Below, piece by piece: positions 17,043 to 25,364 of a stretch of 64,000 nucleotides of DNA (its first letter is position 1; every line of letters begins with the position of its first letter). This DNA comes from Streptomyces sp. CB02261. GTDB lineage: Bacteria > Actinomycetota > Actinomycetes > Streptomycetales > Streptomycetaceae. Where the stretch lies: assembly GCF_001905665.1 (NCBI RefSeq), contig NZ_LIVX01000003.1, positions 1-64,000 on the forward strand, written 5' to 3'. The translations under genes and the position numbers were made by a program. Below the pieces are notes generated by a model. That model saw nothing but the letters and a program-made list of their open reading frames with translations, searched no databases and was not told the DNA's origin.

Positions 17043-18446
17043 ATGGCTGCCCGTACGAAATCGACCAAGGACCGGCCGTCCTACCGCTGCACCGAGTGCG
17101 GCTGGCAGACGGCCAAGTGGCTCGGCCGCTGCCCCGAGTGCCAGGCCTGGGGGACGGTCGAGGAGTACGGCGCGCCCGCCGTCCGCACGACCGCGGCGGG
17201 CCGGGTGTCCACCGCCGCCCTCCCCATCGGGCAGGTCGACGGCCGGCAGGCCACGGCCCGCTCCACCGGTGTCGACGAACTGGACCGCGTCCTCGGCGGG
17301 GGGCTGGTGCCCGGAGCCGTCGTGCTGCTCGCGGGGGAGCCGGGCGTCGGCAAGTCCACGCTCCTGCTCGACGTGGCGGCCAAGGCGGCGAGTGACGAGC
17401 ACCGCACGCTCTACGTGACCGGCGAGGAGTCCGCCAGCCAGGTCCGGCTGCGCGCCGACCGGATCAACGCGCTCAGCGACCACCTCTACCTGGCGGCCGA
17501 GACCGATCTGTCGGCGGTCCTCGGGCACCTGGACGCCGTGAAGCCCTCGCTGCTGATCATGGACTCGGTGCAGACCGTCGCCTCACCCGAGATCGACGGC
17601 GCGCCCGGTGGCATGGCGCAGGTGCGTGAGGTCGCCGGGGCGCTCATCCGGGCCTCCAAGGAGCGCGGCATGTCCACGCTCCTCGTCGGTCACGTCACCA
17701 AGGACGGGGCCATCGCGGGCCCCCGCCTCCTGGAGCACCTGGTCGACGTCGTCCTGAGTTTCGAGGGCGACCGGCACGCGCGCCTGCGCCTGGTCCGGGG
17801 CGTCAAGAACCGGTACGGGGCGACCGACGAGGTCGGCTGCTTCGAGCTGCACGACGAGGGCATCACCGGCCTGACCGACCCCTCGGGGCTCTTCCTGACC
17901 CGGCGGGACGTGGCCGTGCCGGGCACCTGTCTGACGGTGACACTGGAGGGCCGCCGTCCGCTCGTCGCCGAGGTCCAGTCGCTGACGGTGGACTCCCAGA
18001 TCCCCTCCCCGCGCCGGACCGTCTCCGGTCTGGAGACCTCCCGCGTCTCGATGATGCTGGCGGTCCTGGAGCAGCGCGGCCGGATCAGCGCGCTGGGCAA
18101 GCGGGACATCTACAGCGCGACCGTGGGCGGTGTGAAGCTCACCGAGCCCGCCGCCGACCTGGCGATCGCCCTCGCGCTCGCCTCGGCGGCGAGCGACACC
18201 CCGCTGCCGAAGAACCTGGTGGCGATCGGTGAGGTCGGGCTCGCGGGCGAGGTCCGCCGGGTGACGGGGGTGCAGCGCCGGCTGGCCGAGGCGCACCGGC
18301 TCGGCTTCACGCACGCGCTGGTCCCCTCGGACCCGGGCCGGGTGCCGGCCGGCATGAAGGTGACGGAGGTCGCGGACATGGGCGACGCCCTGCGGGTACT
18401 GCCCCGCAGCCGCCGCGCGAAGGCCCCGGAGGGCGGGGAGGGCTAA
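17043..18446 (+). CDS. radA: DNA repair protein RadA
   Basis: RadA (Sms) is a RecA-like, DnaB-like ATPase that promotes branch migration during recombinational repair. The 467-aa protein has a four-Cys zinc finger at the N-terminus (CTEC and CPEC around residues 17-34), Walker A GEPGVGKST, the RadA motif KNRYG (KNRFG in most species) and a C-terminal Lon-protease-like domain. TACGGT at 17030-17035 lies 7 nt before the ATG, so it is probably leaderless. It is followed 360 bp later by disA, the same order as in many bacteria, where DisA and RadA interact functionally. Confidence 0.96.
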   Translation: MAARTKSTKDRPSYRCTECGWQTAKWLGRCPECQAWGTVEEYGAPAVRTTAAGRVSTAALPIGQVDGRQATARSTGVDELDRVLGGGLVPGAVVLLAGEPGVGKSTLLLDVAAKAASDEHRTLYVTGEESASQVRLRADRINALSDHLYLAAETDLSAVLGHLDAVKPSLLIMDSVQTVASPEIDGAPGGMAQVREVAGALIRASKERGMSTLLVGHVTKDGAIAGPRLLEHLVDVVLSFEGDRHARLRLVRGVKNRYGATDEVGCFELHDEGITGLTDPSGLFLTRRDVAVPGTCLTVTLEGRRPLVAEVQSLTVDSQIPSPRRTVSGLETSRVSMMLAVLEQRGRISALGKRDIYSATVGGVKLTEPAADLAIALALASAASDTPLPKNLVAIGEVGLAGEVRRVTGVQRRLAEAHRLGFTHALVPSDPGRVPAGMKVTEVADMGDALRVLPRSRRAKAPEGGEG

Positions 18447-18806
18447 GGAGTGTCCGCCGAGGCCCGGCGCGCGGTGGGCGTACGGCGGGGGTGCGGGGCG
18501 GGGCACGGCGCGCGAGGCCCGGCGCGCGACGCGGCACGGCGCGCGGGGCCCGGCGCGCGGTGCGAGCGCGGCTTGTGCCGGGTGCGGCAGGAGTGCCGTG
18601 GGGGCGCGGCGGGTGCTGGTCCGGTACCCCGTAGGGGAGCCGGAAGGTTTCCTCCGTAGGCTGCACGAAGGCGCGGAGGGTTAGGTCCGTGCCGAGGCGG
18701 GGACCCCTTTCGGACCACCCGGGATCGGTCGGGGGCGGAGGGCGGCGGGGTGGTGTCGCTAGACTTTGCCCTGGTCTCGCCCATCCGTACGAGCCGGAGG
18801 AGTGCA
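18447..18806. other. gene-free GC-rich spacer between radA and disA
   Basis: This 360-bp spacer is very GC-rich and has repeated GGCGCGCG/GGCCCGGCGCGCG motifs at 18460-18560 that can form several overlapping hairpins, likely ending radA transcription. Nearer disA a TAGACT hexamer (about 18769-18774) could serve as a -10, with the ribosome-binding GGAGGAG just before GTG 18807. I see no additional gene. Confidence 0.6.
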
Positions 18807-19931
18807 GTGGCAGCCAAGGACGGGGCAGCAGCTCCTGGAAAGTCCGGCGCGGGCTCCGGCAACGAAGCACTGATGCGGGCCGCGCTGAGCGCGGTCGCGC
18901 CGGGCACCGCGCTGCGCGACGGCCTGGAGCGGATCCTCCGCGGCAACACCGGTGGGCTCATCGTGCTCGGCCTGGACAAGACGGTCGACTCGATGTGCAC
19001 CGGCGGTTTCGTGCTGGACGTCGAGTTCGCCGCCACGCGCCTGCGTGAGCTGTGCAAGCTCGACGGCGCGCTCGTCCTCGACAAGGACATCACCAAGATC
19101 CACCGCGCCGGTGTGCAGCTGGTCCCGGACGCCTCCATCCCCACCGAGGAGACCGGCACCCGGCACCGTACGGCCGACCGGGTCTCCAAGCAGTGCAACT
19201 TCCCCGTCGTCTCCGTCTCCCAGTCCATGCGCCTGATCGCGCTGTACGTGGACGGGGAGCGGCGGGTCCTGGAGGAGTCCGCCGCGATCCTGTCCCGGGC
19301 CAACCAGGCGCTCGCGACGCTGGAGCGGTACAAGCTCCGGCTCGACGAGGTGGCCGGCACGCTCTCCGCCCTGGAGATCGAGGACCTGGTCACGGTCCGG
19401 GACGTCACCGCCGTCGCCCAGCGCCTGGAGATGGTCCGCAGGATCGCCACCGAGATCGCGGAGTACGTGGTCGAGCTCGGTACGGACGGGCGGCTGCTCT
19501 CCCTCCAGCTCGACGAGCTGATCGCGGGTGTGGAGCCGGAGCGCGAGCTGGTGATCCGGGACTACGTGCCGGAGCCGACGGCCAAGCGGTCGCGGACGGT
19601 CGCCGAGGCGCTCACCGAGCTGGACGCCCTGACCCACACCGAGCTGCTCGAACTGCCGGTCGTCGCGCGGGCGCTGGGGTACAGCGGCTCGCCCGAGACC
19701 CTCGACTCGGCCGTCTCGCCGCGCGGCTACCGGCTCCTGGCGAAGGTGCCGAGGCTGCCGGGCGCGATCATCGAGCGGCTCGTGGAGCACTTCGGCGGGC
19801 TGCAGAAGCTGCTCGCCGCCAGCGTGGACGACCTCCAGGCCGTCGACGGGGTCGGCGAGGCCCGCGCCCGCAGCGTGCGCGAGGGCCTGTCCCGGCTCGC
19901 GGAGTCCTCGATCCTGGAGCGGTACGTCTAG
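18807..19931 (+). CDS. disA: diadenylate cyclase DisA (c-di-AMP synthase)
   Basis: DisA makes cyclic di-AMP from two ATP and scans DNA for damage. The 374-aa protein has the DAC domain with DGA (86-88) and RHR (119-121) motifs, a central helical linker, and a C-terminal RuvA-like helix-hairpin-helix ([19 protein letters not shown]). The start GTG 18807 has a strong GGAGGAG; an in-frame start 19 codons upstream lacks one. In Streptomyces c-di-AMP controls osmotic balance and wall-remodelling genes. It lies downstream of radA, which is the usual pairing. Confidence 0.96.
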   Translation: MAAKDGAAAPGKSGAGSGNEALMRAALSAVAPGTALRDGLERILRGNTGGLIVLGLDKTVDSMCTGGFVLDVEFAATRLRELCKLDGALVLDKDITKIHRAGVQLVPDASIPTEETGTRHRTADRVSKQCNFPVVSVSQSMRLIALYVDGERRVLEESAAILSRANQALATLERYKLRLDEVAGTLSALEIEDLVTVRDVTAVAQRLEMVRRIATEIAEYVVELGTDGRLLSLQLDELIAGVEPERELVIRDYVPEPTAKRSRTVAEALTELDALTHTELLELPVVARALGYSGSPETLDSAVSPRGYRLLAKVPRLPGAIIERLVEHFGGLQKLLAASVDDLQAVDGVGEARARSVREGLSRLAESSILERYV

Positions 19932-20077
19932 GAGACGGACGAGCCCCTCGGCGGACCTTCGGCGGTACGCCCCTCCGGGGCCGCCGGGTCTCGTCTGGCG
20001 GGGCCGCCGGGTCACGCGTGGCCGGGGCGGCCGCCCGGAGGAACGTCCCTCCGGGCCCGCCGGGTCACGCCGTCGGT

Positions 20078-20935
20078 TCAGTCCTTGGCCAGGGTGAACG
20101 AGGCCGGGAGGACCTTCGTGCCCGGCATCGTCGCTTCCACGAGGTAGGTGCCGGGGCCGGCCTGGCCCGGCGGGGCGGTGGCGCACCGCGGCGCGCTCCG
20201 CTTGCGGTCCCACTCCACGGTGTGGGTGACGGTGGCCCCCGCGGGGACGTGCAGCAGGACGGGGCCGCCGGGGCGCGGGCAGTCGGCGGAGGACCAGATC
20301 TCGTCGTCCTGCTTGTCGCTGATCGTCACGACCGCGGTGCGGGGCCCGAAGTCGGCCTTGCAGGCGGCGTTCGAGGTGTTCCTCGCGATGAGCTGGAAGC
20401 GGGGCCTCTCCCCCGTCTCGTAGCTGACCTGCACGCTGCGGAGCGTCAACTGCAGTGCTCCGGCGGGGCAGTTCGGGAGCGGTGAGTTCGCCGGTACGCG
20501 CTGTCCCGCGCCGGTGCCCGCGCCTCCGTCGCCGCCCGCGCCGTCGGTGTCGCCGTTCTTGCCGCCGTCACCGGTTCCGGTACCGGCGGTCGTGCCCGCG
20601 TCCGTACCGGCGTCGGCGCCGGAACCCGGGTCCGTACCGCCGCCGCCCGTACCGCCGTTGCCGCCGGTGGTGTCGCCGGAGTCGCCCGACTCATCGCGTC
20701 CGCCCGGCTGTTGGCTGATCGCCGGGCCCGTGCCGGACGGTCCCGGGGTGATCGAGGGGGGCGTGGGAGACGAGCCGTTGGCCCCGTCGTTCGGCTTCTT
20801 CCCGCCCCCGTCACCGGAGGTGACGGCCCATACGGCGAGGAGCGCGAGGAGCGCCACCAGGCACGCCGCCACCGCCCTCCGTCGCCAGTAGATGGTGGAG
20901 GGAAGCGGCCCGACCGGATTGCGCAAAGATCCCAC
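20078..20935 (-). CDS. membrane-anchored protein with Gly/Asp-rich linker
   Basis: A 285-aa secreted or anchored protein. A membrane helix (AVAACLVALLALLAVWAV) lies near residue 30. A 120-residue linker rich in Gly, Thr, Asp and Pro follows, then a C-terminal Ig-like beta domain with four Cys (NCPAG, ACKAD, DCPRP, RCATA) that may form disulfides. GTG 20935 is chosen because TAAGGT (20948-20943) lies 7 nt upstream; an ATG 26 codons further upstream lacks such a signal. Function is unknown. The surface location and linker suggest a wall-spanning role. Confidence 0.82.
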   Translation of the reverse strand: MGSLRNPVGPLPSTIYWRRRAVAACLVALLALLAVWAVTSGDGGGKKPNDGANGSSPTPPSITPGPSGTGPAISQQPGGRDESGDSGDTTGGNGGTGGGGTDPGSGADAGTDAGTTAGTGTGDGGKNGDTDGAGGDGGAGTGAGQRVPANSPLPNCPAGALQLTLRSVQVSYETGERPRFQLIARNTSNAACKADFGPRTAVVTISDKQDDEIWSSADCPRPGGPVLLHVPAGATVTHTVEWDRKRSAPRCATAPPGQAGPGTYLVEATMPGTKVLPASFTLAKD

Positions 20936-21180
20936 GACCCGAACCTTACGAGAGATCCGGCTCAACTCCCGCCCCACCCGCCGCCCGAGACGGCAAGTTT
21001 TGCCGATCATCACATCCGTTCGTTCCGGGAACTTCTCGCGTGACGACGCCCGGCGCCTACGCGCTCCGTCCGAAACCGGGGGGAACCGGACGGAATCGCG
21101 AGACCCCCACTTTCGTCGGGGGTCGCTCTGGCCGTTGGCCCGGGGCGGAGGACTCCGGATTCCGGTTAGCGTCGTGCACC

Positions 21181-21852
21181 ATGAACACCCTCCTCGACCT
21201 CTCCGATCGTCTGTATCTCGACGTCGCCGATCTCGCCCACTCCACCCCCCACTGGTTCCAGTGGCTCGCCGAGGTCTGGACCGAGGCCGGACTGCTGCTG
21301 TTCGGCGCGCTGTTCCTGGCCGGCTGGTGGCGCTCCCGTGACGGGTCGAGCCGGATGATGGCGCTCGCGCTGCTCGCCCCGCTCGCCACCGCCTTCGGGT
21401 ACGTGGTGAGCGAGTCGCTGAAGTCGGTGATCGACGAGGAACGGCCGTGCCGCGCGGTCCTCGGGGCGCCCACCTCGCTCGTCACCTGCCCGCCGTACGG
21501 CGACTGGTCCTTCCCCAGCAACCACTCGGCCATCGCGGGCGCGGCCGCGATCGCGCTCGCCCTGTCCTGGCGCGGGATCGTCTGGCTGACCGTGCCGATG
21601 GCGCTCCTGATGGCGTTCTCCCGGGTCTTCGTCGGTGTCCACTACCCGCACGACGTCACGGTCGGTCTGCTCCTCGGCGGCCTGGTCGCCTTCCTCGTCA
21701 TGCGGGCGGCGGTCCGGCCGGTGGGCACCCTGGTGGAGACGGCCCGGTCGAGCCGGAGTTCGGCGGTCGTGTGGTGCGCGGGCCGCGGACCCCGGGCGCA
21801 CGCGCTCCCGCACGCGGAGGAGCCCCAGCGGGCCGGGCACGGCGTGTTCTAG
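21181..21852 (+). CDS. PAP2-family membrane phosphatase
   Basis: A 223-aa integral membrane phosphatase with all three PAP2 signature blocks: KSVIDEERP, FPSNHS and SRVFVGVHYPHD. About five membrane helices surround them. Such enzymes dephosphorylate lipid phosphates, including undecaprenyl pyrophosphate (needed for peptidoglycan recycling) or phosphatidate; which one cannot be told. The chosen ATG is the first that gives a standard PAP2 N-terminus. The last 40 residues are hydrophilic and family-atypical. Confidence 0.9.
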   Translation: MNTLLDLSDRLYLDVADLAHSTPHWFQWLAEVWTEAGLLLFGALFLAGWWRSRDGSSRMMALALLAPLATAFGYVVSESLKSVIDEERPCRAVLGAPTSLVTCPPYGDWSFPSNHSAIAGAAAIALALSWRGIVWLTVPMALLMAFSRVFVGVHYPHDVTVGLLLGGLVAFLVMRAAVRPVGTLVETARSSRSSAVVWCAGRGPRAHALPHAEEPQRAGHGVF

Positions 21853-22026
21853 CCGCGAGCCCGGCCTGATCGACAAGACACCCCCGAGGGCCCTCGCCCA
21901 CCCCCGCGCTCGCTCCGGCGCACGCACCCCGGCGCGCGCGCCTCGGCGCGTGGTGCGATGCCACCCCGGTGCCCGTGCCACGGCGCGTACGGTTCGCGTC
22001 GTGGACGTGCCAGGATCGGGGGTGCC

Positions 22027-22962
22027 ATGACTTCCATCGACGCTCCCCTCACGCCCGACGTCCCCGACGCCCCCGCCGGCCCGACGCCCCCCGCCGAGCT
22101 GCACGGGCCCGTCCTCGCCTGGTTCGACCGGCACGCCCGTGACCTGCCCTGGCGCCGCCCCGAGGCCGGCGCGTGGGGCGTCATGGTCAGCGAGTTCATG
22201 CTCCAGCAGACCCCGGTCGTGCGGGTCCTGCCGGTGTACGAGCAGTGGCTCGCGCGCTGGCCGCGCCCCGCCGACCTGGCCGCCGACGCTCCCGGCGAGG
22301 CGGTCAGGGCCTGGGGCAGGCTCGGCTATCCGCGCCGGGCGCTGCGGCTGCACGCGGCCGCCGTGGCCATAACGGAACGGCACGGCGGCGACGTGCCGAC
22401 CGACCACGGGCAGCTGCTCGCGCTGCCCGGCATCGGCGAGTACACGGCGGCCGCGGTGGCCTCCTTCGCCTACGGACAGCGGCACGCGGTCCTGGACACC
22501 AATGTGCGCCGGGTCTTCGCCCGGGCGGCGAGCGGCGTGCAGTACCCACCGAACGCGACCACGGCCGCCGAACGGCGGCTCGCCCGCGCCCTGCTGCCCG
22601 AGGACGAGGCGACGGCGTCCCGCTGGGCCGCCGCCTCCATGGAGCTGGGCGCGCTGGTCTGCACGGCGAAGAACGAGGACTGCGCGCGCTGCCCGATCGC
22701 CGGGCTGTGCGCCTGGCGGCTCGCCGGGAAGCCGGCCCACGACGGTCCGCCGCGGCGCGGCCAGACGTACGCGGGGACCGACCGGCAGGTCCGGGGCCGG
22801 CTCCTCGCGGTGCTGCGGGACTCGGCGGAGCCGGTCGCTCAGGCGGTCCTGGACGCGGTCTGGGACGAGCCGGTGCAGCGGGCCAGGGCCCTGGACGGTC
22901 TGGTCGCGGACGGTCTCGTCGAGCCGCTGGACGACGGGTTCTACCGGCTTCCCGTGGCCTGA
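22027..22962 (+). CDS. mutY: A/G-specific adenine glycosylase
   Basis: MutY removes adenine mispaired with 8-oxoguanine. The 311-aa protein has the catalytic Glu56 (VSEFMLQQTP), the helix-hairpin-helix LPGIGEYTAA (133-142), catalytic Asp158 (LDTNVRR) and the four iron-sulfur Cys at 212, 219, 222 and 228 (C-x6-C-x2-C-x5-C). It lacks the long C-terminal NUDIX-like domain of E. coli MutY, as is usual in actinobacteria. The stop codon lies inside a 22-bp tandem repeat. Confidence 0.95.
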   Translation: MTSIDAPLTPDVPDAPAGPTPPAELHGPVLAWFDRHARDLPWRRPEAGAWGVMVSEFMLQQTPVVRVLPVYEQWLARWPRPADLAADAPGEAVRAWGRLGYPRRALRLHAAAVAITERHGGDVPTDHGQLLALPGIGEYTAAAVASFAYGQRHAVLDTNVRRVFARAASGVQYPPNATTAAERRLARALLPEDEATASRWAAASMELGALVCTAKNEDCARCPIAGLCAWRLAGKPAHDGPPRRGQTYAGTDRQVRGRLLAVLRDSAEPVAQAVLDAVWDEPVQRARALDGLVADGLVEPLDDGFYRLPVA

Positions 22963-23009
22963 GCGGGGCTTTCCCGTGGCCTGAACGCGGCTTTTCCATG
23001 GCCTGAGCG
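22949..23009. repeat. 22-bp tandem repeat across the mutY stop codon
   Basis: The unit TTCCCGTGGCCTGAGCGGGGCT at 22949 (shown because it defines the repeat) recurs with few changes at 22971 and, partly, at 22993. The first copy includes the mutY TGA, so the repeat duplicates the stop context. Confidence 0.85.
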
Positions 23010-23060
23010 TCCGCTGGGACCGGCCGGACGGCGCGCGAAACCTCCTCCGCCCCGCTGTTA

Positions 23061-23132
23061 CACAACCGATGGGTAGCCGTGCGTCCACCGACGGCTGCCC
23101 CGCACAACCCCGTGACAACCGCTCCGTAGCGT
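23061..23132 (+). promoter_or_regulatory. sigE promoter region with CACAACC direct repeats (candidate CseB sites)
   Basis: CACAACC at 23061-23067 and 23103-23109 and GACAACC at 23114-23120 form direct repeats. The last two are 11 bp apart (one helical turn) and the first is 42 bp (four turns) upstream of the second. TAGCGT at 23127-23132 could be the -10, placing the downstream pair over the -35. OmpR-type activators such as CseB bind in this way. The sigE promoter depending on CseB is established in S. coelicolor; these exact bases being the site is inference. Confidence 0.5.
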
Positions 23133-23183
23133 CGTCCACGACACGAGGAACAAAGCTGGTCACGGGGTTCGGAGGCGGTTCGG

Positions 23184-23756
23184 ATGAGGCATGGCGAGGT
23201 GCTCGACTTCGAGGAGTACGTACGCACGCGGCAGGACGCGCTGCTGCGCAGTGCACGGCGTCTCGTGGCCGACCCCGTCGACGCCCAGGACCTCCTCCAG
23301 ACGGCTCTCGCCCGCACCTTCGGGCGCTGGGACGGCATAGCCGACAAGTCCCTGGCCGACGCCTACCTGCGCCGGGTCATGATCAACACCCGGACCGAGT
23401 GGTGGCGCTCCCGCAAGATCGAAGAGGTGCCCACCGAGCAGCTGCCCGACGCCTGCGGCGACGACCCGACCGAGCAGCACGCCGACCGGGCCCTGCTCAT
23501 GGACGTCCTGAAGGTGCTCGCGCCGAAGCAGCGCAGCGTCGTCGTCCTGCGCCACTGGGAACAGATGAGCACCGAGGAGACGGCGGCGGCGCTCGGCATG
23601 TCGACCGGTACGGTGAAGTCCACGCTCCACCGCGCGCTCGCCCGGCTCCGTCAGGAGCTGGAGAGCCGTGACCTCGACGCCCGTGCCCTGGGCCGGACCG
23701 GGGAGCGGACGACCGTACGAGGCGACGAACGGGAGCGGGAGCGGTGCGCGGCCTAG
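23184..23756 (+). CDS. sigE: ECF RNA polymerase sigma factor SigE
   Basis: A 190-aa extracytoplasmic-function sigma factor. Region 2 occupies about 10-75 (RRLVADPVDAQDLLQTAL and the -10-binding segment) and region 4 about 115-165 (MSTEETAAALGMSTGTVKSTL). It directs the cell-envelope stress response in Streptomyces. There is no anti-sigma factor gene; instead the operon continues with cseA, cseB and cseC, the known arrangement in which the CseB/CseC system controls sigE transcription. A GGAGG precedes the ATG. Its stop lies inside the start region of cseA (13-bp overlap). Confidence 0.96.
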   Translation: MRHGEVLDFEEYVRTRQDALLRSARRLVADPVDAQDLLQTALARTFGRWDGIADKSLADAYLRRVMINTRTEWWRSRKIEEVPTEQLPDACGDDPTEQHADRALLMDVLKVLAPKQRSVVVLRHWEQMSTEETAAALGMSTGTVKSTLHRALARLRQELESRDLDARALGRTGERTTVRGDERERERCAA

Positions 23757-24490
23757 ACGGCGAAGCCGACGGCAGCAGACACGACGGCGGCGGTGACGGA
23801 CCCGGCGGTGACGACCCGTACCGGGCCGGGCGCCGCCGCCGGCGTCGTACCGTCAAGGCGGCGAGCATCACGGCGGCGGCCGGGCTCGTCGCCCTCGGGC
23901 TGTCCATGGCCGCCTGCTCCAGCGGCGGTACCGGGTCCCGCGACGAGGGCGCGGCGGGCACCCACGAGGTGGCCTCGACGGGTCCCGCCCCCGCTCCGTC
24001 CGCCGCGGGAGGGCAGGCCCCCGCCGAGCGGGTCGATCCGATCGCGCTCCTGAAGGCCGACCCGAAGATCGGCGAGCGGCTCAAGACCGATCTGAAGCCG
24101 TGCGTCGCGGACGCCTACCCGGTGGACGCCTCCTACGGCAATCTCACGAACAGCCCCGCACCCGATGTCGTCGTCAACGTGATGACCTGCGGCGATGCCA
24201 TCGGCATCGGCACGTATGTCTACCGGAAGCAGAGTGACCGGTACGAGAACGTCTTCATGGCGGAGGACGCGGCGGTCTACGCCACGATCGACCGGGGCGA
24301 GCTCGTCGTCACCAAGCAGGTGTACGCGGAGGGCGACCCGGTCGCGTACCCCTCGGGCGAGGACGTGATCACGTACCGCTGGTCGGGGAGCAGGTTCACC
24401 CAGCACGACTGGGTGCACAACGACTACAGCCGGGCCGTCGGCGACGGCGGTGTCGAGGAGCCCGCGCCCAGCGAGCCCCCGGCCGACTGA
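23744..24490 (+). CDS. cseA: lipoprotein CseA, modulator of the SigE system
   Basis: A 248-aa lipoprotein. After an unusually long hydrophilic N-terminus with a poly-Arg patch and a hydrophobic core, the lipobox LSMAAC places the lipidated Cys at 58. The mature part has two further Cys and no recognised enzyme fold. In S. coelicolor CseA lies outside the membrane and dampens sigE expression, presumably through CseC. The GTG start overlaps the sigE stop, so it is translationally coupled. It is the least conserved member of the operon. Confidence 0.9.
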   Translation: MRGLDGEADGSRHDGGGDGPGGDDPYRAGRRRRRRTVKAASITAAAGLVALGLSMAACSSGGTGSRDEGAAGTHEVASTGPAPAPSAAGGQAPAERVDPIALLKADPKIGERLKTDLKPCVADAYPVDASYGNLTNSPAPDVVVNVMTCGDAIGIGTYVYRKQSDRYENVFMAEDAAVYATIDRGELVVTKQVYAEGDPVAYPSGEDVITYRWSGSRFTQHDWVHNDYSRAVGDGGVEEPAPSEPPAD

Positions 24491-24516
24491 CCCGGCCGCC
24501 GGGCCACGACCCGGAA

Positions 24517-24620
24517 CCGTACGCCGGGCGCACTCCCGGAGCCGTACGCCGGGGCGTGTCCCCGGGCCGTACGCCGGGGCGTGTCCCCGGAGCCGTATCC
24601 CCAGAGCCGTACACCACCCC
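24517..24620 (+). repeat. 25-bp tandem repeat with paired hairpins between cseA and cseB
   Basis: Units starting CCGTACGCCGGG occur at 24517, 24542 and 24567, with degenerate copies at 24593 and 24608. Two units contain a perfect CCGGGG-CGTGT-CCCCGG hairpin (24549-24565 and 24574-24590). In the mRNA these would be tandem stems in the 170-nt spacer and could limit readthrough from sigE-cseA into cseB-cseC. Confidence 0.8.
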
Positions 24621-24660
24621 ACGACCGCAGAACCAGCGCACGACCCGGAGGGCACGCACG

Positions 24661-25356
24661 ATGGCCGAGACCCATGTCCTGTTCGTCGAGGACGACGACG
24701 TCATCCGTGAGGCCACCCAGCTCGCCCTCGAGCGGGACGGCTTCCGGGTCACGGCCGTGCCCGACGGGCTCTCCGGCCTGGACGCCTTCCGGGCGCAGCG
24801 GCCGGACATCGCCCTGCTCGACGTGATGCTGCCGGGCATGGACGGGGTCAGCCTCTGCCGGCGGATCCGGGACGAGTCGACCGTGCCGGTGATCATGCTG
24901 TCGGCGCGTGCCGACTCGATCGACGTCGTCCTCGGCCTGGAGGCGGGGGCCGACGACTACGTCACCAAGCCCTTCGACGGCTCCGTGCTGATGGCGCGTA
25001 TCCGCGCGGTCCTGCGCCGCTTCGGCCACGCGGGCGCGGGGGAGCACGGTGACGACGGGCCGGGCGTCGGCGGGATCCTCGTCTTCGGCGACCTGGAGGT
25101 CGACACCGAGGGCATGGAGGTCCGCAGGGGCGGGGCGCCGGTCGCGCTGACCCCGACCGAGATGCGGCTGCTCCTGGAGTTCTCGTCCGCGCCGGGCACC
25201 GTACTGTCCCGGGACAAGCTCCTGGAGCGGGTCTGGGACTACGGCTGGGGCGGCGACACCCGGGTCGTGGACGTCCATGTGCAGCGGCTGCGCGCCAAGA
25301 TCGGCCAGGACAGGATCGAGACGGTCCGCGGCTTCGGCTACAAGCTCAAGAGCTAG
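24661..25356 (+). CDS. cseB: response regulator CseB
   Basis: A 231-aa OmpR/PhoB-type response regulator. The receiver has acidic residues DDD (11-13), phosphoacceptor Asp54 (LLDVMLPGMDG) and Lys103 (VTKPF). The winged-helix DNA-binding domain occupies about 135-231. It activates the sigE promoter when phosphorylated by CseC. ATG 24661 follows GGAGGG. The spacer before it contains tandem hairpins; cseC starts 8 bp after its stop. Confidence 0.96.
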   Translation: MAETHVLFVEDDDVIREATQLALERDGFRVTAVPDGLSGLDAFRAQRPDIALLDVMLPGMDGVSLCRRIRDESTVPVIMLSARADSIDVVLGLEAGADDYVTKPFDGSVLMARIRAVLRRFGHAGAGEHGDDGPGVGGILVFGDLEVDTEGMEVRRGGAPVALTPTEMRLLLEFSSAPGTVLSRDKLLERVWDYGWGGDTRVVDVHVQRLRAKIGQDRIETVRGFGYKLKS

Positions 25357-25364
25357 GGCCGGGT

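Noticed and set aside
20880..21013. Upstream ATG (21013) for the anchored protein at 20078
   Set aside because: The added N-terminus would cross the TAAGGT -10 that sits 7 nt before GTG 20935; the added residues are Arg-rich without a family match.
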